Assembly: GCA_045660265.1 (NCBI GenBank)
Contig: JAZRDM010000064.1
Span: forward strand, 1 to 39,458
Direction: 5' to 3'
Origin: Scatosoma sp045660265
GTDB taxonomy: Bacteria > Bacillota > Clostridia > Christensenellales > Borkfalkiaceae
DNA: 39,458 nucleotides
Shown one piece after another: positions 31,459-39,458 of the stretch. Within the stretch, counting starts at the first letter, position 1. Each line of letters opens with the position of its first letter. The notes below the pieces were generated by a model. The model did not search any database, was not told the origin of the DNA, and saw only the letters and a program-made list of their open reading frames with translations. Position numbers and translations under genes: made by a program.

Positions 31459-32982
31459 ATGGAAAACAAGAACGAGAAAAAATCCAACAACATTATTGAA
31501 TTAATCGACGTTTGCAAAAGTTTTGACGGAGTTTCCGTTGTAGAAAATATTAGTTTTTACGTGCGCAAGGGTGAGTTTGTCACCTTCCTTGGCCCTTCTG
31601 GCTGCGGTAAAACCACCACGTTGCGTATGATTGCGGGGTTTGAATTGCCCACCAGCGGCCAAATCTTACTCAACGGTAAAGACATTAGCAATTTACCCCC
31701 AGACCGCCGACCCGTGAACACGGTTTTTCAAAAATACGCTCTTTTCCCCCATTTAAATATTTATGAAAACGTAGCGTTCGGTTTAAAGCTTAAACGTATT
31801 CCCACAACCGTAGTCGACAAAAAAGGCAAGGAAAAAATTAAGTATACGAAGTTGCCAAAGTCTGTTATCACAGAAAAAGTAAGCAAAGCCTTGGAAGTCG
31901 TTGACCTTGCGGGATTTGAAAAGCGTAGTATTTCCACCCTTTCCGGTGGGCAACAACAACGCGTGGCAATTGCACGCGCTATCGTAAACGAACCGGAAAT
32001 TTTGCTTTTAGACGAACCCCTTGGCGCTTTGGACCTCAAAATGCGTAAAGAAATGCAGCTTGAACTCAAAGCTATGCATAAGAGACTTGGCATCACCTTC
32101 ATTTACGTTACGCACGACCAAGAAGAAGCTTTAACTATGTCGGATACGATTATCGTTATGTCGGACGGCACCATTCAACAAATCGGTACGCCCGAAATGA
32201 TTTATAACGAACCCAAAAACACCTTCGTTGCCGACTTTATCGGTGAAAGCAACATTTTCACGGGCGTTATGGTGTCTGATGGAAACGTTCGTTTCTGCGG
32301 TAAACCATTCACTTGCTTGGATAGTGGCTTTGAAGACAACGAACCCGTAGACATCGTTGTTCGTCCCGAAGATATTCAAATCAAAACGCCGGAAGAAGGT
32401 ATGTTGAAGGGCAAAGTTACCTCTGTCGTATTCAAGGGCATTCACTATCAAATCTTGGTACAATGCGGACGCTATGAAATCGAAATTCAAAGCACCTCTG
32501 CCCCCCAGGTTGGCGACCAAGTTGGACTTGTAATCAATCCCGACGGAATCCACGTTATGAAGAAGATTTTCCGCGTAAATAAATTTACCGGCGTTATCAC
32601 AAAGCATAACACCGTAGAATTCGGCGACGGTGAATTTGAATGTGACGTTACCCAACTCTACCCTGGCAGTCACTTGGACGAAGAAGGCTACCTTATTACC
32701 GCAAAAGGTGAAAAACTTGACCTTACGGGTACGGAAGTCAACGTTGAAGTTGGCTTGCACGACATTACGATGAGCGACAACTTGGAAGAAGGCGGCGCAC
32801 AAGGACACATCATTTCCTTAATTTATAAGAGTGAATATTATCGCTACATTATCCGCACGGAAAATGAAGAAGATTACGTTTTGGCGTGTGAAGATTTATG
32901 GAACGAAAACGACCTTGTTAGCTTGATCATTCCCAAAGAAAAAATCCGTTTGTCGTTAAAGGTTGCGGAGGGTAAAAAATGA
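31459..32982 (+). CDS. potA: Spermidine/putrescine ABC transporter, ATP-binding protein
   Basis: PotA drives polyamine import by hydrolysing ATP under the PotB-PotC pore. Walker A is GPSGCGKTT near residue 43, the Q-loop is FQKYALFPH, the signature is LSGGQQQR, Walker B is LLLDEPLGALD, and the H-loop is VTHDQEEA. At 507 residues it is about 130 longer than usual PotA (360-380). Two features account for this. A Lys-rich insert of about 22 residues (TTVVDKKGKEKIKYTKLPKS) lies between the Q-loop and the signature. The C-terminal half after about residue 255 is extended, with what look like two successive TOBE-type beta regions. It starts with GGGAGA 8 bases upstream and overlaps potB by 4 bases (ATGA). 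Confidence 0.95.
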   Translation: MENKNEKKSNNIIELIDVCKSFDGVSVVENISFYVRKGEFVTFLGPSGCGKTTTLRMIAGFELPTSGQILLNGKDISNLPPDRRPVNTVFQKYALFPHLNIYENVAFGLKLKRIPTTVVDKKGKEKIKYTKLPKSVITEKVSKALEVVDLAGFEKRSISTLSGGQQQRVAIARAIVNEPEILLLDEPLGALDLKMRKEMQLELKAMHKRLGITFIYVTHDQEEALTMSDTIIVMSDGTIQQIGTPEMIYNEPKNTFVADFIGESNIFTGVMVSDGNVRFCGKPFTCLDSGFEDNEPVDIVVRPEDIQIKTPEEGMLKGKVTSVVFKGIHYQILVQCGRYEIEIQSTSAPQVGDQVGLVINPDGIHVMKKIFRVNKFTGVITKHNTVEFGDGEFECDVTQLYPGSHLDEEGYLITAKGEKLDLTGTEVNVEVGLHDITMSDNLEEGGAQGHIISLIYKSEYYRYIIRTENEEDYVLACEDLWNENDLVSLIIPKEKIRLSLKVAEGKK

Positions 32983-33809
32983 TAACAAAAACCAAGCCCA
33001 AACTGCATTTCTCACGGAAATTGCTGGCAATCCCCTACGGATTATTTCTGGCTCTTTTCGTAGTTTTGCCGTTGTTAATTATCGTATATTATGCCTTCTT
33101 TAACGATAAAGGCATCCCCGACTGGTCGTATGTTAAAATTTTCTTCACGGAAGATTTCGCCAGCAAAATTAAAACGATTGGCATTAGTTTATTTATCTCT
33201 TTTGCCAGCACACTGATTTGTCTTTTTATTGCCTATCCCGTTGCATATATCATCGCAAACAGCAAAATTAAAAATAAATCCGTGCTTTTGCTCTTATTTA
33301 TCGTGCCTATGTGGGTAAATTTCGTATTGCGTATCAATGCATTGCGCGAACTTCTTATTTTAATCGGCATTTATAATAAACCCAACTGGAATATTTTTAA
33401 CACGATTCTGGGTATGGTTTACGACTTTATGCCCTTTATGATTTTGCCGATCTATACGACGATTATCAAAATCGATAAGAGTTATTTAGAAGCGGCAAAA
33501 GATTTAGGCTCTTCAAACGCATACGCATTTGTAAAGGTAACGCTCCCCCTTTCTAAAGCTGGGATTATGAGTGGTGTTTCAATGGTATTCCTGCCCTCAA
33601 TGACCAACTATGTCGTATCCAACTATTTAACAAACAAGAACGTAAAAATCCTCGGTAAACTTATCGACGATTACTTTACGGGTGATTTGTGGCACGACGG
33701 CGCATTCTTATCCCTTTTACTCTTACTCTTTATGTTTTTAGTAACCTGGCTGACTGGCGGTTTTAGTGAAGACGAACAATCCAACGCGAGAGGTGGCTCC
33801 TTATGGTAA
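32979..33809 (+). CDS. potB: Spermidine/putrescine ABC transporter, permease PotB
   Basis: One of two pore subunits. The 276 residues have about six membrane helices. The EAA loop, EAAKDLGSSNAYAFVKVTLPLSKAGI, is at about residues 171-196 and docks on PotA. The sequence VPMWVNFVLRINALRELL is typical of PotB-type permeases. Its ATG overlaps the potA stop and its end overlaps potC by 7 bases, so the operon is tightly coupled. Confidence 0.95.
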   Translation: MITKTKPKLHFSRKLLAIPYGLFLALFVVLPLLIIVYYAFFNDKGIPDWSYVKIFFTEDFASKIKTIGISLFISFASTLICLFIAYPVAYIIANSKIKNKSVLLLLFIVPMWVNFVLRINALRELLILIGIYNKPNWNIFNTILGMVYDFMPFMILPIYTTIIKIDKSYLEAAKDLGSSNAYAFVKVTLPLSKAGIMSGVSMVFLPSMTNYVVSNYLTNKNVKILGKLIDDYFTGDLWHDGAFLSLLLLLFMFLVTWLTGGFSEDEQSNARGGSLW

Positions 33810-34624
33810 AATTTAAATGCATTTTAAAATGGGCTTTCCTTATTCTTGTTTTATTGTTTATTTATTTGCCTATTATGCTTCTCACCTTTTTCAGCTTCGG
33901 CAAAGGTGATACAATCCAAAGCAATATTCAACAATTCGAATTTAGTTTAACCCATTACGAATACTTTTTTAACATTAACAACGAGCCTTTACAAGTTGTT
34001 TTACAAACTGTGGGGTTAGCGCTTATTGTCGCATTTTTATCTACTGTACTCGGCACAATCGGGTCTATCGGTATGTTTTATTCTAAAAAGAAAATAAACG
34101 CCGCACTTTCGTCCGTTAATCGCATTCCTGTAATTAACGCGGAAGTTGTTACTGCAATCTCCTTTGCGTTGTTCATTTCTTTCTTTCATATTGATAAAGC
34201 CACTTTTATCCCCTTGATTTTAGGACAAATGATTTTGTGTACGCCTTTTGTCGTACTTTCCGTTATTCCTAAATTAAAACAAATGGATAACAATCTGTAT
34301 GAAGCGGCGCTTGACCTTGGCGCAAGCCCGACGCGCGCCCTTTTCTCGGTTGTAATTCCTCAAATTTTACCTGGGGTTATTGCAGGCTTCCTGTTGTCGG
34401 TCACCCTTTCCTTGGACGACTACGTAATTGCGGCTTATACAAAACCCGATTCATTTACAACAATCAGTACGCATATCTATGGTTTAAGCCACAACAACCA
34501 AGTTGGCCCTACCATTAAAGCCGCTTACTGGGCATTTACAGGCATTATTTTCTTCATCATTATTATTGTTGTAATCACTGCAAATATAATGGCAAATCGT
34601 AAAGCAGGGGGTAGAAAGAAGTGA
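33803..34624 (+). CDS. potC: Spermidine/putrescine ABC transporter, permease PotC
   Basis: The second pore subunit. The 273 residues have about six helices and an EAA loop, EAALDLGASPTRALFSVVIPQILPGV, near residue 172. The following SVTLSLDDYVIAAYT is characteristic of PotC. AGAGGTGG within potB precedes the ATG. It overlaps potD by 4 bases. Confidence 0.95.
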   Translation: MVKFKCILKWAFLILVLLFIYLPIMLLTFFSFGKGDTIQSNIQQFEFSLTHYEYFFNINNEPLQVVLQTVGLALIVAFLSTVLGTIGSIGMFYSKKKINAALSSVNRIPVINAEVVTAISFALFISFFHIDKATFIPLILGQMILCTPFVVLSVIPKLKQMDNNLYEAALDLGASPTRALFSVVIPQILPGVIAGFLLSVTLSLDDYVIAAYTKPDSFTTISTHIYGLSHNNQVGPTIKAAYWAFTGIIFFIIIIVVITANIMANRKAGGRKK

Positions 34625-36087
34625 AAAAACACATCTCTAGAATACTTGCTTTCACCTGTCTACTCACCGCTTTGCCCTTTTCCGCCTGCGAAACCAACAA
34701 TGGTTCCTCCAAAAAAGATAACGTTTTGCGCGTGGCGAGCTGGGACGAATATTTAGATATGGGCGGCGACGTTTATGCCGACGACCCTGAAAACCCCGAT
34801 CCCGATTTGACGGCATTTAAGGACTGGTATAAAGCTACCTTTGGCATTACCCTTTCTGAAAAAACAAAACCGCTTGACGAAGAATTCGTTGATTGGTATC
34901 ACGAAAATTATAAAGATACGGAAAATTATCAGCCCGACCTTAAAATTGAATATATTCCGATGCAGGACAATGAAACGATGTACAATAAGATTAAAATGGG
35001 CGACCGTTACGACTTATTGTGTCCTTCCGAGTATATGGCGATGAAATTAAAGGCAGAAAATTTAATTGTTCCGTATAACTCCACTTTCTTCAACGCCAGT
35101 GTCGAAGGCAATTATTATGCGAAAAACGCTTCCGCCTATACCAAAGGCATTTTTGCCGAGGCAGGATTGAGTGAATACATCGCGGGTTATATGTGGGGAA
35201 CAACGGGTTTTGTGTTTAATCCTCAAAATATTGGCAAAAATGAGGAAGACGCCCGCAATATTATGAAAAGTTGGAGTTCTCTTTACTCCAATTCCACCAA
35301 AAACAAAATCACAGCAAAAGATAACGCGCGCGACTCCTACTTTATGGGCTTGGGTATGTTCAATGAAGAAGAATTACTGAAAGAAAAGGCAAAATTTGAG
35401 TCCATAAAACAGCAGTATAAACAGGGTTTGATTGACCTAACAACTTATCAATCAGCGCAAACTGCCTATAAACAACTGCTTTCCTCTAAAATGAACGACA
35501 CAACCGAATCTACCACGGAAAAAGTGCAAGAATATTTAAAGAAAATGCGCAAAAATGTTTATGGGTTAGAAACGGACGAAGGTAAAATGGACGTTGCTAC
35601 GGGCTTACTTGACGCCTCTTATCAATGGAGTGGCGATGCTGTGTACATTATCAATGAAGCGGAATTTTACGATTTAACATTGGAATATGTTATTCCGGAA
35701 GCGACCTCTAACATTTGGTTTGACGGATGGGTAATGATGAATGGCGCCAATGAACATCTTGCAACAGCGTTTATCAACTTTCTTTCTATGCCACAGAACG
35801 TTGTCCGTAATATGTATTATATTGGATATACCAGCTGTTTGAAGTCTGACGAAATCTTCGATTACATTGATTTTTGCTACGGTTCGGAAGCGGAAGATGC
35901 TATTGCGTACGATCTTTCTTACTTCTTTGGGGATAATTACATACTTAAGGTTGACCAAGAACAAACCTATCGTCAACTTTTTGCACAATATCCCGACGAA
36001 GATACCATTGACCGACTCGTGGTTATGGAATATTTCCAAAAAGAAGATAACGATCGAATCAATAGAATGTGGATTAACATAAAATAA
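34621..36087 (+). CDS. potD: Spermidine/putrescine-binding lipoprotein PotD
   Basis: This is the extracellular polyamine receptor, tethered to the membrane by a lipid on Cys23 (signal LPFSAC; the Phe at -3 is less usual than Leu). It starts with GTG, overlapping potC by 4 bases. The two-lobed binding fold begins VLRVASWDEYLDMG. It includes YDLLCPSEYMAMKL, GYMWGTTGFVFNP, and QWSGDAVYIINEAEFYDLTLEYVIPEATSNIWFDGWVMMNGANEHLATAFINFLSMPQN. The 488 residues exceed the usual 350. Two insertions account for this: an acidic stretch near residues 45-100 and a helical Lys/Glu/Gln-rich insert near 225-315. Both probably lie on the surface. The binding specificity between spermidine and putrescine cannot be read here. 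Confidence 0.93.
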   Translation: MKKHISRILAFTCLLTALPFSACETNNGSSKKDNVLRVASWDEYLDMGGDVYADDPENPDPDLTAFKDWYKATFGITLSEKTKPLDEEFVDWYHENYKDTENYQPDLKIEYIPMQDNETMYNKIKMGDRYDLLCPSEYMAMKLKAENLIVPYNSTFFNASVEGNYYAKNASAYTKGIFAEAGLSEYIAGYMWGTTGFVFNPQNIGKNEEDARNIMKSWSSLYSNSTKNKITAKDNARDSYFMGLGMFNEEELLKEKAKFESIKQQYKQGLIDLTTYQSAQTAYKQLLSSKMNDTTESTTEKVQEYLKKMRKNVYGLETDEGKMDVATGLLDASYQWSGDAVYIINEAEFYDLTLEYVIPEATSNIWFDGWVMMNGANEHLATAFINFLSMPQNVVRNMYYIGYTSCLKSDEIFDYIDFCYGSEAEDAIAYDLSYFFGDNYILKVDQEQTYRQLFAQYPDEDTIDRLVVMEYFQKEDNDRINRMWINIK

Positions 36088-36120
36088 AAAAAAGGCTACC
36101 AAAATTGGTAGCCTTTTTTT
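36086..36120. terminator. Bidirectional terminator between potD and the CPBP gene
   Basis: AAAAAAAGGCTACCA / TGGTAGCCTTTTTTT forms a perfect stem with A and T runs on both sides and a small AAAT loop. It ends the pot operon and, on the minus strand, the CPBP gene. Confidence 0.92.
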
Positions 36121-36155
36121 ATCCATTATAACAGAAAAGACAGTTGAAGACTTTT

Positions 36156-36965
36156 TTACCTCTCTTTTATGGAAAGCCGCTGATACAATTCACAACGTTC
36201 TTCTTCCGTATAGGTAAATACTTTATATAATACAAAAGCCCCAACTAGCACGCTAACGATTAACATTGTAATTGCAGTGCCTAAATCCAACACAACGCCT
36301 GTTCCCAAGCCTAAATTACTTTCCGTTCCAAATAATAATCCACTGAAATTATAAACAGCGTGAACAAAAGCACAACATATTATATTCTTTGTTTTAATTA
36401 AACAAAAAGCAAACAAACCGCCCGTGAGTATTGTATACCCTACCTGCACGATTGTCGCCAAAGAAAACCCGTTAAGCAAATGCGCAAAACCAAAGATTAC
36501 AGATGAAAGCACATAAGTCCATAAAAAACCCTTTTTGTTCTTCGGCAACCAATCCGCGAGAAGGGAAAATATCACCCCTCTAAAAATACATTCTTCAAAT
36601 AATCCTACCGATAGACAGTAGGCGATAAAAAGTAAAAAATCTAACGGATGCGTATTCACTAGCTCCATTTTTCCTTGAAAAAAGGAGTAAAATTGAAAAT
36701 TATCGATTGCAATAATAAAACACGGGATTAAAAACAACCATTTTTGCGGGAGAGAAAACAGTTTCATCTTCAAACGGAGCATAATGAGTATCGCCGCCCC
36801 CGCCCCACAAAGTTGTTGTATCAATTTAGACAACAAAGCATTGCGCAAACCGTCTTTCAAATACGGGATTTTGATAAATTCTAAAACCACCGACGCAATA
36901 CATAATACGGCTATACATATTATTTCAATAATATCTTTCGTTTTTTGCTTTGCCGTATTGTTCAC
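36156..36965 (-). CDS. CPBP family intramembrane metalloprotease
   Basis: The 269-residue protein has about eight membrane helices and the Abi/CAAX (CPBP) protease motifs: EECIFRG (near residues 121-127), FGFAH (near 158) and HAVYNF (near 203). These supply the metal-binding and catalytic residues. Members process membrane or lipidated substrates or act in bacteriocin immunity; the role here is unknown. The open frame reaches a TTG at 37010, but that lies inside the promoter. The GTG at 36965 has AAAGGA upstream with 9-base spacing and is chosen. The gene is monocistronic. Confidence 0.85.
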   Translation of the reverse strand: MNNTAKQKTKDIIEIICIAVLCIASVVLEFIKIPYLKDGLRNALLSKLIQQLCGAGAAILIMLRLKMKLFSLPQKWLFLIPCFIIAIDNFQFYSFFQGKMELVNTHPLDFLLFIAYCLSVGLFEECIFRGVIFSLLADWLPKNKKGFLWTYVLSSVIFGFAHLLNGFSLATIVQVGYTILTGGLFAFCLIKTKNIICCAFVHAVYNFSGLLFGTESNLGLGTGVVLDLGTAITMLIVSVLVGAFVLYKVFTYTEEERCELYQRLSIKER

Positions 36966-36998
36966 AACTGTTGTTCCTTTTTCTATGATAATATTTAT

Positions 36999-37027
36999 AT
37001 TGTAACACAAAACCGTTTATCCGTCAA
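36999..37027 (-). promoter_or_regulatory. Promoter of the CPBP gene
   Basis: On the minus strand, TTGACG (37027-37022), a 17-base spacer and TACAAT (37004-36999) lie 33 bases before the chosen GTG. The position rules out the more upstream TTG start. Confidence 0.8.
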
Positions 37028-37048
37028 GTATAAAATCGATATAAATAG

Positions 37049-37083
37049 AAAAGCAGCCCTTCTACGAAGAACTGCTTTTTTTG
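37049..37083. terminator. Terminator downstream of tuf
   Basis: AGCAGCCCTTC (37052-37062), loop TAC and GAAGAACTGCT (37066-37076) form 11 pairs including two G-U in the minus-strand RNA. On the minus strand it is followed by TTTTC. The T7 run on the plus side makes it look stronger in the other direction. Confidence 0.7.
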
Positions 37084-37099
37084 TTAAATTTTTCTTAAA

Positions 37100-38320
37100 T
37101 TATTTAAGAAGCTTCGTGATAACACCGGAACCTACCGTTCTGCCGCCTTCACGGATAGCGAAACGAAGACCTTCTTCGAGTGCTACGGGCTTAATGAGAA
37201 CAACTTTCATTTCGATGTTGTCGCCAGGCATAACCATTTCTACGCCTTCGGGAAGTTCGATCTTACCGGTAACGTCGGTCGTACGAACGAAGAATTGAGG
37301 TCTGTAGTTGTTGAAGAATGCGGTATGACGGCCACCTTCTTCCTTCTTAAGAACGTATACTTGAGCTTGGAATTCCGTACCAGTAGCAACGGAACCGGGT
37401 TTAGCAATAACTTGACCCTTTTGGATATCCGTTCTGTTGATACCACGAAGAAGCGCACCAACGTTGTCGCCTGCTTGAGCTTCGTCAAGGAGCTTGTGGA
37501 ACATTTCCAAACCGGTGATGGTCGTCGTCAAAGGCTTTTCGATAAGACCAACGATTTCTGCGGGTTCACCAACGTGAGCAACACCACGTTCGATACGACC
37601 AGTAGCAACGGTACCACGACCAGAGATGGTGAATACGTCTTCTACAGGAAGAAGGAAGGGCTTGGAATCTTCACGTGCAGGGGTAGGAATGTAGCTGTCA
37701 ACAGCAGCCATAAGTTCAACGATGGGTTGAACTGCGGGATCAGCCATGATTTCATCAGCGGGCTTATCGGAAGAAGCGCATTCCAATGCTTTCAACGCGG
37801 AACCACGGATAACGGGGATGTCATCGCCAGGGAAGTCGTAGGAGGAAAGAAGATCTCTGATATCCATTTCTACGAGTTCAAGAAGTTCTTCGTCGTCAAC
37901 AAGGTCGCACTTGTTCATGAATACAACGATGTAAGGAACGCCTACTTGACGAGCAAGAAGGATGTGTTCACGGGTTTGAGGCATGGGACCGTCGGTAGCA
38001 GCACATACAAGGATAGCACCGTCCATTTGAGCAGCACCGGTGATCATGTTTTTAACATAGTCAGCGTGGCCAGGGCAGTCAACGTGTGCATAGTGACGGG
38101 AATCCGTTTGATATTCAACGTGAGCGGTATTGATTGTAATACCACGTGCTCTTTCTTCGGGTGCCTTATCGATATCAGCATAGTTCATCTTTTCTGCACC
38201 ACCGCGAGCAGCCATAACCATCGTGATAGCTGCGGTCAAAGTCGTTTTACCGTGGTCAACGTGGCCGATAGTACCAATGTTAACGTGGGGTTTACTTCTG
38301 TCAAATTTAGCTTTTGCCAT
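37100..38320 (-). CDS. tuf: Elongation factor Tu
   Basis: EF-Tu brings aminoacyl-tRNA to the ribosome as a GTP complex. The 406 residues have the G1 box GHVDHGKTT, the effector region RARGITINTAHVEY, DCPGHADY (G3), NKCDLVD (G4), and domains 2 and 3 ending in GGRTVGSGVITKLLK. The ATG has GGAGG 8 bases upstream. It follows fusA, as in the str operon, but has its own consensus-like promoter and a 130-base structured leader. It is also the likely target of elfamycin-type inhibitors, as in all EF-Tu. Confidence 0.98.
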   Translation of the reverse strand: MAKAKFDRSKPHVNIGTIGHVDHGKTTLTAAITMVMAARGGAEKMNYADIDKAPEERARGITINTAHVEYQTDSRHYAHVDCPGHADYVKNMITGAAQMDGAILVCAATDGPMPQTREHILLARQVGVPYIVVFMNKCDLVDDEELLELVEMDIRDLLSSYDFPGDDIPVIRGSALKALECASSDKPADEIMADPAVQPIVELMAAVDSYIPTPAREDSKPFLLPVEDVFTISGRGTVATGRIERGVAHVGEPAEIVGLIEKPLTTTITGLEMFHKLLDEAQAGDNVGALLRGINRTDIQKGQVIAKPGSVATGTEFQAQVYVLKKEEGGRHTAFFNNYRPQFFVRTTDVTGKIELPEGVEMVMPGDNIEMKVVLIKPVALEEGLRFAIREGGRTVGSGVITKLLK

Positions 38321-38362
38321 TTTTAAATCCTCCGATTTACTTATAATATTTTTTTATTTTTA

Positions 38363-38450
38363 AAAATGATAACCTATCCATACTTGGACGCAGCTACCTA
38401 TCATTTTTCAATGATACTTGTTGGATACAACCAACTATCCATACTTGGAC
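38363..38450 (-). promoter_or_regulatory. tuf leader with direct repeats and alternative hairpins
   Basis: The tuf transcript is predicted to start near 38450. Its leader carries the 16-base word GTCCAAGTATGGATAG twice, at 38450-38435 and 38389-38374. Between them are the stem-loop GTTGG-TTGTAT-CCAAC and TATCATT-GAAA-AATGATA (38416-38399). A third copy of TATCATT (38371-38365) could pair with the same AATGATA instead, so two folds compete. Confidence 0.6.
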
Positions 38451-38456
38451 AAGTCT

Positions 38457-38485
38457 ATTATATCCTAATTTTTTCAAATTATCAA
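38457..38485 (-). promoter_or_regulatory. Promoter of tuf
   Basis: On the minus strand, TTGATA (38485-38480), a 17-base spacer and a perfect TATAAT (38462-38457) are seen. It allows tuf to be made separately from fusA. Confidence 0.85.
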
Positions 38486-38528
38486 ATGTTTGAATACTAT
38501 TTTTGTAAAATTCTTTGATAATTTTTAC

Positions 38529-38556
38529 GTTAACCCCGCTGTTATGCGGGGTTAAC
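38529..38556 (-). terminator. Strong hairpin after fusA, possible terminator or attenuator
   Basis: GTTAACCCCGC (38529-38539), a 6-base loop and GCGGGGTTAAC (38546-38556) form a perfect 11-bp stem 7 bases after the fusA stop. No long U-tail follows on the minus strand (GTAAAAATT), so it may terminate poorly or mainly protect the 3' end. Confidence 0.6.
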
Positions 38557-38563
38557 CGCATTT

Positions 38564-39458
38564 TTATGCTTTCTTACCGCGCTTTTCGATGATATCCTTC
38601 GAAATGCTGGAAGGTACTTCGCTGTAGTGGTCGAACTGCATCGTGAATTGACCACGACCTTGCGTTCTAGAACGAAGTTCCGTTGCATAACCGAACATTT
38701 CGGAAAGAGGAATTTCCGCGTCGATAATCTTTGCGCCGTTTCTATCGTCCGTACCAAGAATAGTACCGCGACGGCCGGAAACGTTACCCATAAGGTCACC
38801 GAAGTAATCTTCGGGGGTGATGATTTGAACCTTCATAATGGGTTCGAGCAATACAGGGTTTGCTTTTTCAACACCGTTCTTGAAGCCCATAGAACCAGCA
38901 ATCTTGAACGCCATTTCGGACGAGTCAACTTCGTGGTAGGAACCATCGTATACGACAACCTTGAAGTCTACCATTTCATAGCCAGCAAGGAAACCGTTCT
39001 TCGCAGCCTCTTGAATACCCTTGTCGATTGCAGGGATATATTCTTTAGGAATGGAACCACCAACGGTTTCATCTTCGAACGCATAACCTGCACCGGGTTC
39101 TTGAGGGATAAGGCGAAGTTTACAATGACCGTATTGACCTTTACCACCGGATTGACGCTTGTACATACCTTCGCATTCAACCGACTTACGGAAAGTTTCT
39201 CTGTATGCAACTTGAGGAGCACCTACGTTTGCTTCTACTTTGAATTCTCTCAAAAGTCTGTCTACGATAATATCGAGGTGAAGTTCGCCCATACCAGCGA
39301 TAATCGTTTGACCCGTTTCTTGATCGGTGTACGTCTTGAAGGTAGGGTCTTCTTCCGCAAGCTTAATAAGAGCCATCGTCATTTTTTCTTGACCTGCTTT
39401 CGTCTTGGGTTCAAGGGAAAGCTGAATAACGGGTTCGGGGAATACCATCTTTTCAAGA
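38564..39458 (-). CDS. fusA: Elongation factor G, C-terminal part (runs off the window)
   Basis: EF-G is the GTPase that moves tRNA and mRNA through the ribosome. Only the last roughly 297 codons are present; the gene continues past position 39458 and its ATG at 39448 is internal. The visible part starts LEKMVFPEPVIQLSLEPKTKAGQEKM. It contains domain III (GMGELHLDIIVDRLLREF), domain IV (QSGGKGQYGHCKLRL, SIPKEYIPAIDKGIQEA) and domain V, with GRRGTILG and a C-terminal FDHYSEVPSSISKDIIEKRGKKA. No frame damage is seen. It lies upstream of tuf as expected. Confidence 0.97.
   Translation of the reverse strand, partial: LEKMVFPEPVIQLSLEPKTKAGQEKMTMALIKLAEEDPTFKTYTDQETGQTIIAGMGELHLDIIVDRLLREFKVEANVGAPQVAYRETFRKSVECEGMYKRQSGGKGQYGHCKLRLIPQEPGAGYAFEDETVGGSIPKEYIPAIDKGIQEAAKNGFLAGYEMVDFKVVVYDGSYHEVDSSEMAFKIAGSMGFKNGVEKANPVLLEPIMKVQIITPEDYFGDLMGNVSGRRGTILGTDDRNGAKIIDAEIPLSEMFGYATELRSRTQGRGQFTMQFDHYSEVPSSISKDIIEKRGKKA

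Noticed and set aside
32131..32808. 225-codon frame antisense to potA
   Set aside because: Shadow of potA with no start signal, and the product resembles no known family.
36966..37010. TTG start of the CPBP protease at 37010
   Set aside because: It falls within the promoter spacer, upstream of the likely transcription start.
37295..38326. Long open frame (343 codons) antisense to tuf
   Set aside because: It mirrors EF-Tu exactly, has no ribosome site and reflects the codon bias of tuf.
38365..38450. CRISPR-like or mobile-element repeats upstream of tuf
   Set aside because: Only two copies of 16 bases, no spacer array and no target-site duplication; a regulatory leader is more likely.

Overview
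The window is a stretch of a Bacillota (Firmicutes) chromosome, most likely from an uncultured Clostridia-type bacterium. This rests on the division and cell wall (dcw) cluster with DivIB/FtsL-like proteins, a MurE with a DNPR motif (meso-diaminopimelate type peptidoglycan), RNase Y, near-consensus sigma-A promoters with 17-base spacers, strong AGGAGG-type ribosome binding sites, and U-tailed hairpin terminators. I cannot name a genus from the sequence alone. The genes are mostly core housekeeping. There is no phage, insertion sequence or CRISPR array.

Layout. Positions 239-3540 (minus) hold a secreted surface endonuclease I protein and an MgtC-family membrane protein. A tRNA-Thr(GGT) with its own promoter and terminator follows at 3702-3777 (plus), then a GNAT acetyltransferase (plus). 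From 4333 to 30145 nearly everything is on the minus strand. In transcription order it is murI; mraZ-rsmH-ftsL-ftsI; murE-mraY-murD-ftsW-murA-ftsQ; ftsA-ftsZ; murC; ftsK-rimO-pgsA-cinA-recA; and rny. Terminators and promoters seen in the sequence divide this cluster into separate units. murF, murG and murB are absent from it. From 30293 on the plus strand come rpsT, then a cupin-type XRE regulator and the polyamine transporter operon potABCD. The window ends with minus-strand genes: a CPBP membrane protease, tuf, and the 3' part of fusA.

How the genes work together. MurA, MurC, MurD, MurE, MurI and MraY make the lipid I precursor and its D-glutamate. FtsW, the class B PBP, FtsL, FtsQ/DivIB, FtsA and FtsZ form the division machine, and FtsK/SpoIIIE-type motor action clears the chromosome from the septum. 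MraZ probably controls its own promoter through two TGGTT boxes that sit inside the promoter spacer. The XRE-cupin regulator probably controls itself and potABCD through a set of inverted repeats that overlap the start of its transcript.

Most notable oddities: rny is cut by an in-frame TAA exactly where the family has lysine; the division PBP appears to start at a non-AUG, non-GUG, non-UUG codon; three same-spaced palindromes lie in front of the polyamine regulator; the tuf leader has a 16-base direct repeat and mutually exclusive hairpins; FtsL and CinA have unusual architectures; and the tRNA-Thr has A at position 55. I saw no clear-cut entirely new multi-gene system.
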